Notes: generated by a model from the sequence alone, not told the origin. Counted from the stretch's first letter, positions 1 through 6,565 are shown. The stretch is DNA of 8,735 nucleotides from an uncultured Rhodospirillaceae bacterium (GCA_913048145.1 CAJWVP010000106.1:1-8735), one strand, 5' to 3'. Program-made: numbers and translations.

Positions 1-81
1 ATTCTTCAAACAAGATCTCAAATTAGTCCAATTTCTGGAAGTATTAAGGAACAAGACAAATACTTAGAAAAGAAAAAATGA
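1..81 (+). CDS. Possible C-terminal end of a gene entering from the left (partial)
   Basis: Reading from base 1, this frame stays open for 26 codons and ends at TGA 79-81, with a lysine-rich tail (residues EKKK at the end). A second forward frame (from base 2) is also open for 21 codons to TAG at 65-67, so the choice of frame is uncertain. All three reverse frames are closed within this stretch. The first 130 bases are clearly AT-rich, unlike the GC-rich genes that follow, which suggests either foreign DNA or a relaxed intergenic region. No domain can be recognised from so few residues. Confidence 0.25.
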   Translation: MLQTRSQISPISGSIKEQDKYLEKKK

Positions 82-313
82 TGGGATCACTTCCCTTTCT
101 GATGATTAAGAATCTACCATTTTAAGCCCCGCCCCACAAGCAATCGTCACCCCTGAAAGCGCTCCAAAATCAATAAGTTACGTGGCATGCACACCGCTCT
201 GAATGCCAGGGTTATGACCTTGCGTTGAGCATATTCGTTCGGCCATTGCGGACGTCTCATGGCTCTCGTTCATTAATCCTAGTCCCCGGCACTCCGAACC
301 GCCGGGTTAGGCG
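82..313. other. Non-coding gap left of ssb
   Basis: Together with the doubtful frame before it, this makes about 310 bases without a firm gene. Base composition changes from AT-rich to GC-rich at about 125-130. I see no tRNA, no insertion-sequence ends and no long open frame. The only structure is the inverted repeat at 285-306 next to the ssb stop codon. gyrA, which often follows ssb in alphaproteobacteria, is not present here. Confidence 0.5.
285..306 (-). terminator. Weak hairpin after ssb
   Basis: CCCGGC (285-290) and GCCGGG (301-306) form a perfect 6-bp GC stem with a 10-nt loop, 7 bases past the ssb stop codon. On the minus strand the stem is followed by GACTAGGATT rather than a T run, so intrinsic termination would be weak. 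Its position just after ssb is the main argument for it. Confidence 0.3.
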
Positions 314-790
314 TTAAAAGGGTATTTCGTCGTCTAGATCGCCGCCGACCGAGCCGCCGCTACCGCCGCTGTCCGGGCCACCCCAGCCGGGGTCTCCGCC
401 AGAATCTGACGGGCCGCCAAAATCGCCGCTGCCGCCGCTGCGGCCGTCCAGCATGGTTAGCGCACTGTTGAAGCTCTGCAGGACGACTTCCGTGCTGTAG
501 CGGTCCTGACCGTCGTTGCCCTGCCACTTACGGGTCTGCAGCTGGCCCTCAACATAGACCTTCGAGCCCTTCTTGAGATACTGCTCGGTAATATTGGCCA
601 GCCCCTCGTTGAAAATCACGACCCGGTGCCACTCTGTCTTCTCACGACGTTCCCCCGACTGCCGATCTTTCCAAGATTCCGACGTGGCCAGACGCAAGTT
701 GGCAATCTTCTTGCCGGCCTGGGTGTAACGGATTTCCGGATCGGCGCCGAGGTTACCGACGAGAATAACTTTGTTGACTGAACCTGCCAT
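314..790 (-). CDS. ssb: Single-stranded DNA-binding protein SSB
   Basis: A 158-residue SSB that coats single-stranded DNA in replication, recombination and repair, normally as a homotetramer. The OB fold covers about residues 4-113, opening with VNKVILVGNLGADPE. The DNA-stacking aromatics known from E. coli have counterparts at W40, W54, F60 and W89. Residues about 117-150 are a flexible Gly/Ser/Asp-rich linker. The protein ends in the acidic tip DDEIPF, which docks partner proteins such as exonucleases and PriA-type helicases. The frame stays open 36 codons further upstream to 898, but I start at ATG 788-790. The family begins at MAGSVNKVILVG, and a Shine-Dalgarno stretch lies just upstream, while the extension does not resemble SSB. 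It lies on the same strand as, and 124 bp after, a 73-residue gene. uvrA lies beyond that in the opposite direction, a classic arrangement. Confidence 0.97.
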   Translation of the reverse strand: MAGSVNKVILVGNLGADPEIRYTQAGKKIANLRLATSESWKDRQSGERREKTEWHRVVIFNEGLANITEQYLKKGSKVYVEGQLQTRKWQGNDGQDRYSTEVVLQSFNSALTMLDGRSGGSGDFGGPSDSGGDPGWGGPDSGGSGGSVGGDLDDEIPF

Positions 791-793
791 GAC

Positions 794-803
794 CTTTTCC
801 TTT
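794..803 (-). promoter_or_regulatory. Ribosome binding site that fixes the ssb start
   Basis: On the minus strand the sequence before the ATG at 790 reads AAAGGAAAAGGTC. This purine-rich AAGGA core is well placed for initiation at 790 and argues against the 36-codon upstream extension. Confidence 0.7.
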
Positions 804-884
804 AGAGTGGATGTCTCTTGAATACGAGGCCCGAACTCTACATCCATAAGGCGCCAAGCGCTAGCCTGCCCCAAAGGCCCCCCT

Positions 885-898
885 GTGGATAGATCCAC
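885..898. promoter_or_regulatory. Small dyad in the ssb leader
   Basis: GTGGAT (885-890) and ATCCAC (893-898) are perfect inverted arms around an AG centre, 95 bases upstream of the ssb ATG and 17 bases past the preceding gene's stop. It could be a small operator or the base of an mRNA hairpin. No known regulator site is recognised. Confidence 0.2.
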
Positions 899-914
899 GC
901 GATGAATTTAAGTT

Positions 915-1136
915 TTATTCAACCATACCGGGTCGGATTTTAGCGTCCAGCTTCCGCACCGTGTCCAGGATATCGTTTTCCACTTCTCCGACCTTGACCA
1001 TGGCGGCGACGCCGATTTCCAACAGCGCCATGCCGTAGACATAGGGGTTTACGTTCGATGCTTGGAACTGTTGCAAGGCCTCTGCAAGGATCATATCGGC
1101 CTTGTCGAAGTCTTCGGCGAATTCTTCGTCGGACAT
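915..1136 (-). CDS. Small conserved-looking protein of unknown function upstream of ssb
   Basis: A 73-residue protein that I do not recognise. It begins MSDEEFAEDFDKADMILAEA, has a strongly acidic N-terminus and then reads as two or three helices, with a hydrophobic segment MALLEIGVAAMVKV at about 36-49. That segment is short for a membrane helix and more likely packs in a small helical bundle. There is no signal peptide and, from the chosen start, no cysteine. The frame is open to 1193, but the start at 1134-1136 is preferred because GGAGG (1142-1146) sits 5 bases before it. The gene lies 124 bp ahead of ssb on the same strand and could share its transcript. It is divergent from uvrA across a 172-bp gap. 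A role in DNA maintenance would be guesswork from position alone. Confidence 0.75.
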   Translation of the reverse strand: MSDEEFAEDFDKADMILAEALQQFQASNVNPYVYGMALLEIGVAAMVKVGEVENDILDTVRKLDAKIRPGMVE

Positions 1137-1141
1137 GGGTG

Positions 1142-1146
1142 CCTCC
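1142..1146 (-). promoter_or_regulatory. Strong Shine-Dalgarno for the 73-residue gene
   Basis: GGAGG on the minus strand lies 5 bases from the ATG at 1136. It selects this start over the in-frame upstream ATG at 1193. Confidence 0.75.
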
Positions 1147-1182
1147 AGGTCAGATAATGAGCACCTCTTCCCACACTCGGCG

Positions 1183-1221
1183 CACGGAGTCAAAGCACCC
1201 GGGCCGTGTCACATCTCCGTG
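1183..1221. promoter_or_regulatory. Inverted repeat in the divergent gap before uvrA
   Basis: CACGGAG (1183-1189) and CTCCGTG (1215-1221) are perfect 7-bp inverted arms separated by 25 bases, inside the gap between the 73-residue gene and uvrA. The spacing could suit an operator pair or a long hairpin, but a chance match is possible. It does not resemble the GTTC-N7-GTTC LexA site. Confidence 0.2.
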
Positions 1222-1239
1222 ATATCCACAGGCCGCCCC

Positions 1240-1268
1240 TTTACGCGAAAGCCGTTCGTCGCTATCTC
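1240..1268 (+). promoter_or_regulatory. Candidate uvrA promoter
   Basis: TTTACG (1240-1245) and TATCTC (1263-1268) are spaced by exactly 17 bases, about 40 bases before the uvrA ATG. The match to the sigma-70 consensus is only moderate (4 of 6 and 3 of 6), so position and spacing carry the call. Confidence 0.25.
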
Positions 1269-1308
1269 TGGGTGTGCCCTGAAACTCTCAAAAACGATCC
1301 GAAAAGCC

Positions 1309-4212
1309 ATGCAGAACATCCGCGTCCGCGGCGCCCGCGAGCACAACCTGAAGAACATCGACGTGGAAATTCCCCGCGACAGTCTGTCAGTCATCACGGG
1401 CCTATCGGGTTCGGGAAAATCATCACTCGCGTTCGATACGATTTATGCCGAAGGCCAGCGTCGCTACGTGGAAAGCCTATCCGCCTATGCCCGGCAGTTC
1501 CTGGAGCTGATGCAGAAGCCCGACGTGGACGCCATCGAAGGCCTGAGCCCCGCTATCTCCATCGAACAGAAGACCACGTCCAGGAACCCCCGCTCCACCG
1601 TCGGCACGGTGACGGAAATCTACGACTACATGCGTCTCCTATTCGCGCGAACAGGCGTCCCCTACTCGCCCACTACGGGCCTGCCCATCGAGGCCCAGAC
1701 CATCAGCCAAATGGTTGACCGGGTCATGGCCATGGACGAGGACACACGGCTATTCCTACTGGCACCCATCGCGCGCGGCAAGAAAGGTGAGTTCAAGAAG
1801 GAAATCCAAGACCTTGCAAAGCGCGGCTTCCAGCGCCTGCGCATCGACGGCGAGATGTTCGACATCGAAGAGGCCCCGGCGCTGGATAAAAAGTACAAGC
1901 ACGACATCGAAGTGGTGGTCGACCGCATCGTGGTACGCGAAGGCATCAAGACGCGTCTGGCCGACAGCTTCGAGACCGCCCTGACACTTGCCGACGGCTT
2001 GGCCTATGTGGATGACGCGGATGCGCTACCACCGCCCAAACCAACGAAGAAGGGCGGCATAAAGGTCCACGTGCCGGAGGGCCGCACCGTCTTCTCGGCG
2101 AAGTTTGCCTGTCCCGTATCGGGTTTCACCATCGATGAGGTCGAACCGCGCCTGTTCTCCTTCAACAATCCCTTTGGGGCCTGCCCAGCTTGTGACGGTC
2201 TGGGCACGGAGATGTACTTCGACCCGGACCTCGTCGTTCCAGACGAGGCCCTGTCGCTGAGCCAAGGCGCGCTCTCGCCCTGGGCCAATTCGTCGTCCAA
2301 GTATTACGGCCAGACCCTGGAGGGCCTCGCCAACCACTACGCTTTCGTGTTGACCGCGTCCTGGCACAAGCTGCCTAAGAAGATCCGCGAAATCGTCCTG
2401 TTCGGTTCGGGCCGAGAGGACGTGAAGATGTCCTATCATGACGGCAACCGCAGCTATGAAATCACCAAGCCCTTCGAGGGCGTGATCCCCAATATGGAGC
2501 GGCGTTGGCGGGAGACCGATTCATCGTGGGTCCGCGACGAACTATCGCGCTACCAGACGGTCACCACGTGCTCCGTCTGTGACGGTGCCCGCCTCAAGCC
2601 AGAAGCCCTGGCCGTGAAACTGGGCGGCCTGCATATTTCCCAGGTCGCGGACATGTCTATCGACCGGGCGCATGCCTGGTTCGGGATCCTGGACAAGACC
2701 ATGAACACCCAACAGAAGGAAATTGCCCGGCGTATCCTTCGCGAGATCAACGAACGATTGAGCTTTTTGAAGAATGTCGGCCTCGATTACCTGACGCTCA
2801 GTCGGCCGTCTGGCACCTTATCCGGTGGCGAAAGCCAGCGCATCCGCCTGGCCTCGCAGATTGGTTCGGGGCTGACAGGTGTCCTCTATGTCCTGGACGA
2901 ACCTTCCATCGGCCTCCATCAACGCGACAACGCTCGGCTTTTGGAAACACTGATCCGGCTCCGCGACTTGGGCAATACGGTGGTCGTCGTCGAACATGAT
3001 GAAGACGCCATCCGGACGGCCGATCATGTGATCGACATAGGCCCGGGCGCCGGCATTCATGGCGGCCAATTAGTCGCGTCGGGGACACCTAAGGAGATTA
3101 TGCAGGCCACCAAAAGCCTCACCGGGCAGTACCTGAAAGGCACGCGGATGATCGACGTGCCGACTGAACGCCGGCCCCAGAAGAAAGGCCACACCATCAC
3201 CGTCAAAGGCGCGCGCACCCACAATCTGGATAGCGTAGACGTGCCGTTCCCGCTCGGCAACCTGATCTGTGTCACCGGCGTTTCCGGTGGCGGCAAGTCG
3301 AGCCTCATCATCGAGACCCTCTACAAAGCCGTAGCCCGGCGTCTGCACGGCTCGCGCCTCTTGCCGGGCGACCACGACGGCCTAGACGGTCTGGAACGCA
3401 TCGATAAGGTCGTCGACATTGATCAATCGCCCATCGGCCGCACGCCGCGCTCTAACCCTGCCACCTACACGGGCGCCTTCACGCCGATCCGCGACTGGTT
3501 TGCCGGTCTCCCGGAAGCCAAAGCACGTGGTTACAAGCCCGGTCGCTTCTCCTTCAACGTCAAGGGTGGCCGCTGCGAGGCCTGCCAAGGGGACGGTGTC
3601 ATCAAGATCGAGATGCACTTCCTTCCCGACGTCTACGTCCAGTGCGACACCTGTAAGGGCCAACGCTACAACCGGGAAACCCTTGAGATCGATTTCCGCG
3701 GCAAATCTATCGCCGATGTCCTGGACATGACGGTTGAGGAAGGCGCCGAGTTCTTCAAGGCTGTACCGTCCATCCGCGACAAGCTGGTCACGCTGGAACG
3801 CGTCGGCCTGGGCTATATCCACCTGGGCCAGCAGGCGACGACGCTATCCGGCGGCGAAGCGCAGCGCGTCAAGCTGGCCAAGGAACTAAGCCGCCGGGCC
3901 ACGGGGAAGACGCTCTATATCCTGGATGAGCCGACCACGGGCCTACATTTCGAGGATGTGAAGAAACTCCTGGAGGTGCTCCACGCCCTGGTCGGAACCG
4001 GAAACACGGTTATCGTCATTGAGCACAATCTGGAGGTCATCAAGACCGCTGATTGGATCGTCGATCTTGGCCCCGAGGGCGGTGATAAAGGCGGACGCAT
4101 CGTCGCTGAAGGCACGCCCGAAGCCGTCGCCCGCGTGCCAGACAGCTATACGGGCCAATACCTAGCACACTACCTGGGTGTCAAGACTGAGAAACAAAAG
4201 AAGCGCGCATAG
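1309..4212 (+). CDS. uvrA: Excinuclease ABC subunit UvrA
   Basis: A 967-residue DNA-damage sensor of nucleotide excision repair. The UvrA dimer finds bulky lesions, loads UvrB and then leaves in an ATP-driven cycle. Both ABC ATPase halves are complete. The first has Walker A GLSGSGKSS (31-39), signature LSGGES (504-509) and Walker B VLDEPS (528-533). The second has GVSGGGKSS (657-665), LSGGEAQR (847-854) and ILDEPTTGLH (871-880). Cysteines C756/C759 and C779/C782 form the C-terminal zinc module near the DNA-binding surface. C421/C424 form the CxxC of the CSVCDGARL motif. In the first zinc module, C292/C295 are intact, but the leading pair reads C268-P-V-S271, so one ligand is serine. The frame is open upstream to 1102, but ATG 1309 gives the family start (MQNIRVRGAREHNL) and the upstream part has no UvrA similarity. 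The ribosome binding site is poor (GAAAAG). Length is normal for the family. Confidence 0.98.
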   Translation: MQNIRVRGAREHNLKNIDVEIPRDSLSVITGLSGSGKSSLAFDTIYAEGQRRYVESLSAYARQFLELMQKPDVDAIEGLSPAISIEQKTTSRNPRSTVGTVTEIYDYMRLLFARTGVPYSPTTGLPIEAQTISQMVDRVMAMDEDTRLFLLAPIARGKKGEFKKEIQDLAKRGFQRLRIDGEMFDIEEAPALDKKYKHDIEVVVDRIVVREGIKTRLADSFETALTLADGLAYVDDADALPPPKPTKKGGIKVHVPEGRTVFSAKFACPVSGFTIDEVEPRLFSFNNPFGACPACDGLGTEMYFDPDLVVPDEALSLSQGALSPWANSSSKYYGQTLEGLANHYAFVLTASWHKLPKKIREIVLFGSGREDVKMSYHDGNRSYEITKPFEGVIPNMERRWRETDSSWVRDELSRYQTVTTCSVCDGARLKPEALAVKLGGLHISQVADMSIDRAHAWFGILDKTMNTQQKEIARRILREINERLSFLKNVGLDYLTLSRPSGTLSGGESQRIRLASQIGSGLTGVLYVLDEPSIGLHQRDNARLLETLIRLRDLGNTVVVVEHDEDAIRTADHVIDIGPGAGIHGGQLVASGTPKEIMQATKSLTGQYLKGTRMIDVPTERRPQKKGHTITVKGARTHNLDSVDVPFPLGNLICVTGVSGGGKSSLIIETLYKAVARRLHGSRLLPGDHDGLDGLERIDKVVDIDQSPIGRTPRSNPATYTGAFTPIRDWFAGLPEAKARGYKPGRFSFNVKGGRCEACQGDGVIKIEMHFLPDVYVQCDTCKGQRYNRETLEIDFRGKSIADVLDMTVEEGAEFFKAVPSIRDKLVTLERVGLGYIHLGQQATTLSGGEAQRVKLAKELSRRATGKTLYILDEPTTGLHFEDVKKLLEVLHALVGTGNTVIVIEHNLEVIKTADWIVDLGPEGGDKGGRIVAEGTPEAVARVPDSYTGQYLAHYLGVKTEKQKKRA

Positions 4213-4369
4213 CGGGGCCGGCGATACCGTCAGATTACCCGTAATACTGTCTTTTATCCTTATAGGTGTCACCGGCTGCAGCAAGTCCAGCCTCGACGCC
4301 ACCTTCTCAGAACGTCTCAACATAACGTTCCAGGATGCCAACGACTTCCATCCGGCGGGAAACACTTAA
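4178..4369 (+). CDS. Doubtful small lipoprotein-like ORF after uvrA
   Basis: An open frame of 63 codons that starts with GTG inside the last codons of uvrA and ends at TAA 4367-4369. It has a basic start, a hydrophobic run LPVILSFILIGVTGC at about 20-34 and a fair lipobox (V-T-G-C), then a short polar tail, as in a small lipoprotein. Against it, there is no Shine-Dalgarno near the GTG, no ATG in frame, a 35-bp overlap with uvrA, and a hairpin (4231-4249) inside the frame. After the stop, the same frame reads on for 26 sense codons to TAA 4448-4450. It could be a chance frame, a decayed gene or a real small lipoprotein. I lean towards not real. Confidence 0.18.
   Translation: MSRLRNKRSAHSGAGDTVRLPVILSFILIGVTGCSKSSLDATFSERLNITFQDANDFHPAGNT
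4231..4255 (+). terminator. Possible intrinsic terminator after uvrA
   Basis: CAGATTAC (4231-4238) pairs with GTAAT-A-CTG (4241-4249), with one bulged A and a very tight loop, and is followed by TCTTTT (4250-4255). The stem is AT-rich and imperfect, so it would be a weak terminator. It begins 19 bases past the uvrA stop codon. Confidence 0.3.
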
Positions 4370-4617
4370 AAGATATCCCAGAGAGCCGCGCTTGAGGATG
4401 AAGACATTTGGCCTTGGCTTGAGATATTCTGCAAGACCCTGAAGGCGTAATCGGGTCGCGTCATGCTCGGCTGTTACGCGCGCGCTCATTGCCGAAGGCC
4501 GTCACCGTAGCGATGTACGCGCCCTCAACCAGTGGCACCGGGCAGGATTGCCGTCCTCTACCGACGCTCTTGGCCGTGGTTGCCGACCAACAACGTTCGT
4601 CCTTGATCGAAATACAA
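4370..4617. other. Gap with short broken frames, no firm gene
   Basis: No convincing gene is seen between the lipobox frame and the AT-rich promoter-like stretch. On the plus strand there are short open runs: 26 codons from 4370, and about 61 codons at 4443-4625 without a good start codon. On the minus strand, 60 codons at 4307-4489 and 63 codons at 4461-4652 overlap in different frames. The minus runs have protein-like composition (for example LAEYLKPRPNVFILKR) but no Shine-Dalgarno sequence. A gene decayed by frameshifts is possible. I recognise no family. Confidence 0.35.
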
Positions 4618-4646
4618 TTGATATGTAATAACATTACATAATAAGC
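4618..4646 (+). promoter_or_regulatory. Promoter-like AT-rich stretch with a perfect 19-bp palindrome (likely operator)
   Basis: TATGTAAT (4622-4629) and ATTACATA (4633-4640) are perfect 8-bp inverted arms around AAC. The stretch also holds hexamers near the sigma-70 consensus: TTGATC (4603-4608) with TGTAAT (4624-4629), 15 bases apart, and TTGATA (4618-4623) with CATAAT (4637-4642), 13 bases apart. Neither spacing is ideal. The palindrome covers the likely -10 area, as expected for a repressor site. It stands out because the surroundings are GC-rich. The likely target is the ORF starting at 4707. No regulator gene lies beside it, and I do not recognise the site as that of a known family. Confidence 0.45.
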
Positions 4647-4658
4647 TCTCATTTAGTT

Positions 4659-4673
4659 GTGGTGAGCCACCAC
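4659..4673 (+). promoter_or_regulatory. Leader hairpin upstream of the orphan ORF
   Basis: GTGGTG (4659-4664) and CACCAC (4668-4673) are perfect 6-bp arms around AGC. The hairpin would lie in the 5' leader of the gene at 4707, between its promoter-like palindrome and its start. There is no T run behind it, so it is not a terminator. Confidence 0.3.
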
Positions 4674-4706
4674 CCATATGGCTGTAACAGCGAGGCATCT
4701 GAATTC

Positions 4707-5033
4707 ATGATAGGAACGAACGCCCTTTTACACGGCAAGGAGCCCGGAACCACGCCGGATCAATCAAAATCCATCGCCGACCCCCACGGCCTACTTTCAT
4801 CATTTATCCGGTGTCCACCCGGTCGTCAGATGACGCCAAACGACGTCTTCGTTATTTGGTTGCTCAGTCACAGGGACCACACTACTCCCGAGGCCGCGCA
4901 GACTATTCTCGACGTCCATGGCGCAACCATGTTGCAATCCGGTTCCGATTGGCTGAAGGCCTTGCGTGAATTGTTCCTGGATATCGTTACTCTTTCCGAG
5001 CCGTCCGGGTTAAGGCACGCCACGGGCGATTGA
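4707..5033 (+). CDS. Uncharacterised protein of about 108 residues
   Basis: I do not recognise this protein. The chosen start, ATG 4707, gives 108 residues. The frame is also open from GTG 4659 (124 codons), but that start falls in a hairpin. GAGG (4692-4695) lies 11 bases before the ATG, slightly far. The first 40 residues are polar and probably flexible. From about residue 42 (MTPNDVFVIWLLSHRDHTTP) to about 97 the sequence looks folded and helical, with alternating hydrophobic residues and two tryptophans. There is no signal peptide, membrane helix or recognisable catalytic motif. Codon choice is roughly like the neighbours, and a palindromic promoter-like region before it and a hairpin terminator after it support a real single-gene transcript. 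It is convergent with the decarboxylase gene. Confidence 0.5.
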   Translation: MIGTNALLHGKEPGTTPDQSKSIADPHGLLSSFIRCPPGRQMTPNDVFVIWLLSHRDHTTPEAAQTILDVHGATMLQSGSDWLKALRELFLDIVTLSEPSGLRHATGD

Positions 5034-5067
5034 GGGCAGACATAATCAGAACGCCGTTGGCCTGATC

Positions 5068-5095
5068 AGACGGACGCCGACCGTCCGTCTTATTC
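5068..5095 (+). terminator. Hairpin terminator between convergent genes
   Basis: AGACGGACG (5068-5076) and CGTCCGTCT (5082-5090) form a perfect 9-bp stem with a 5-nt loop. On the plus strand the sequence runs on as TATTCT, so it ends the transcript of the 4707-5033 gene. The right arm touches the stop codon of the decarboxylase gene on the other strand. In that direction there is no T run (GATCAGGCC), so it would act mainly for the plus strand. Confidence 0.55.
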
Positions 5096-6463
5096 TACAT
5101 CACGCCGCGACACCGTCGCCACAATCGCCGCCAGGGCGCGCTCAATATCGGCGTCGGTGGTTGCCCAGGAACTGACGCTGATCCGCATGGCGTCGCGGCC
5201 ATGCCAGTGGGTCCCGCTACACCAGATTTCGCCACCGGCCTGGATGTCAGCGATCACGGCGTTGGTCTTGGCGTCGTCGCCAAAGGCGACGACCACCTGG
5301 TTCAGGACTACATCGTTCAGCACGTCGTACCCAGCTATACGCAGACCATCGGCAAGGTGCTGGGCTTGGCGGCAGTTCCGTTCAATCATTGCCGCCAGGC
5401 CGTTTCGGCCCAGCGATTTCAGGGCCGCCCAGACCTCCACGGATCGGGCGCGGCGCGAACTGTCCGGGGTAAAATTGAGGGCATCCCGCTGGTCACTCTT
5501 GATCAGATAGGCACCTGTGATTGTCATGGCCCGGGCAAGGGCATCCGCATCCTTCACCAGCGCGACACCACAATCATAAGGGACATTTAGCCACTTGTGG
5601 GCATCCGTGCCCCAGGAATCGGCGTTTGGATAACCCGCGACCAGATCGGCCAACGCCGGCGATGCCAGCGCCCATAGTCCGAAGGCACCGTCCACATGGA
5701 CCCAGGCGCCAGCGGCATGGGCCCGAGGAATGATCTCTTCCGCCGGATCAAAGGCGCCCGAGTTCACATTTCCAGCCTGCAGGCAGACAATAGTCGGCCC
5801 GTCTAAAAGCGGCAAGGCGTCGGCCCGCATACGGCCCTCGGCGTCGGCAGGCACCGTGACTACCCGCTCGCGCCCAAGTCCCAGCATAGACAAAACCTTG
5901 TAAAGCGTCGAATGAGCTTCCGCGCCGACGACCACGTTGATCGCCGGCGCGCCAAACAAACCATCACGGTCCACATCCCACCCCACATCCGCCAAGACCG
6001 TGTTCCGGGCCGCCGCCAGGCAGGTGAAATTAGCCATGGTCGCACCGGTACACAGGGCCCCTTCGGCACCCCCGGGCAGGCACAAAACGTCTTTCAGCCA
6101 ACGCAGCGCCGCCGCCTCGATGCAGGCGATGGCCGGCGATGAGACGTAACTGAAGCCGTTCTGATCCCAGGCTCCGGCCAGCACGTTCGCCGCCAGGGTC
6201 GCCGGCAACGCGCCACCGGTGACGAACCCAAAATACCGCCCGCCGGCGCTCGCCACCGTCGCCGGAGACGCTGCCTCGTCCAGAAACGTCAAAATCGCCG
6301 CAGCATCCGTGGGCCCATCGGGTAAGGGCTGATCCAGCGCCTTTGCCAAGCGCGCCACCGCATCGGGATCTGCCCCGACGGCTCGTTCGTCCAATGCCGC
6401 CAAGTACGCCGCGGCCCGATCGGCGGCGTCACGCAGCAGCAAGTTTCGTTCATGACTGCTCAT
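5090..6463 (-). CDS. Group II pyridoxal-phosphate-dependent decarboxylase
   Basis: A complete 457-residue member of the aromatic-amino-acid, glutamate and histidine decarboxylase fold family, which removes CO2 from an amino acid or related substrate using PLP. K290 in the motif TDAHKWLN is the Schiff-base lysine. D258 in HVDGAFG should hold the pyridine nitrogen, and H184 in AEAHST should stack on the cofactor ring. TGATMANF (139-146) is the phosphate-binding loop region, and NVNSGAFDP (232-240) is the usual motif before the HVD strand. The segment GGRYFGFVTGGALPA (74-88) near the active-site entrance is typical of a bacterial subgroup often annotated only as 'pyridoxal-dependent decarboxylase' or 'aspartate aminotransferase family'. 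The substrate cannot be read from the sequence. The start at 6463 is firm because an in-frame stop lies 12 bases upstream, although no good ribosome binding site is visible. It is divergent from the DUF6505-like gene. No transporter or partner enzyme lies nearby. Confidence 0.93.
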   Translation of the reverse strand: MSSHERNLLLRDAADRAAAYLAALDERAVGADPDAVARLAKALDQPLPDGPTDAAAILTFLDEAASPATVASAGGRYFGFVTGGALPATLAANVLAGAWDQNGFSYVSSPAIACIEAAALRWLKDVLCLPGGAEGALCTGATMANFTCLAAARNTVLADVGWDVDRDGLFGAPAINVVVGAEAHSTLYKVLSMLGLGRERVVTVPADAEGRMRADALPLLDGPTIVCLQAGNVNSGAFDPAEEIIPRAHAAGAWVHVDGAFGLWALASPALADLVAGYPNADSWGTDAHKWLNVPYDCGVALVKDADALARAMTITGAYLIKSDQRDALNFTPDSSRRARSVEVWAALKSLGRNGLAAMIERNCRQAQHLADGLRIAGYDVLNDVVLNQVVVAFGDDAKTNAVIADIQAGGEIWCSGTHWHGRDAMRISVSSWATTDADIERALAAIVATVSRRDVE

Positions 6464-6534
6464 GGCACGACACTAGCCATCGTTGGGGCCGGCAGGCAAT
6501 AGCCTGGAGAAACAAGAGACACATAGGTCGAACC

Positions 6535-6564
6535 TTGCACCCATTTTCGTCATTTTAATATAGA
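6535..6564 (+). promoter_or_regulatory. Weak candidate promoter in the divergent gap
   Basis: TTGCAC (6535-6540) and TATAGA (6559-6564), spaced by 18 bases, lie in the only AT-rich patch of the 215-bp gap between the decarboxylase and the DUF6505-like gene. A transcript from here would carry the nested inverted repeats at 6566-6611 in its leader. The hexamer matches are modest. Confidence 0.2.
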
Positions 6565-6565
6565 C

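Noticed and set aside
791..898. N-terminal extension of ssb by 36 codons
   Set aside because: It does not resemble SSB. The family start and a good ribosome binding site lie at 790.
1053..1068. GTTC-N8-GAAC as a possible LexA site
   Set aside because: It is an inverted repeat with the wrong spacing and orientation for the alphaproteobacterial GTTC-N7-GTTC box, and it lies inside a coding region.
1102..1308. N-terminal extension of uvrA by 69 codons
   Set aside because: It overlaps the 73-residue gene on the other strand and has no UvrA similarity. The family start is at 1309.
1206..4158. Many open frames on both strands inside uvrA (for example 1206-1718, 2026-2439, 3382-3822)
   Set aside because: They are shadows of the GC-rich uvrA reading frame, with low-complexity or Arg/Pro-rich translations and no family features.
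4307..4652. Two overlapping minus-strand frames (60 and 63 codons) after uvrA
   Set aside because: They have no ribosome binding site, they overlap each other in different frames and I recognise no family. They are kept only as a possible pseudogene trace.
5157..6149. Plus-strand open frames inside the decarboxylase gene
   Set aside because: They are shadow frames opposite a complete, motif-rich gene.
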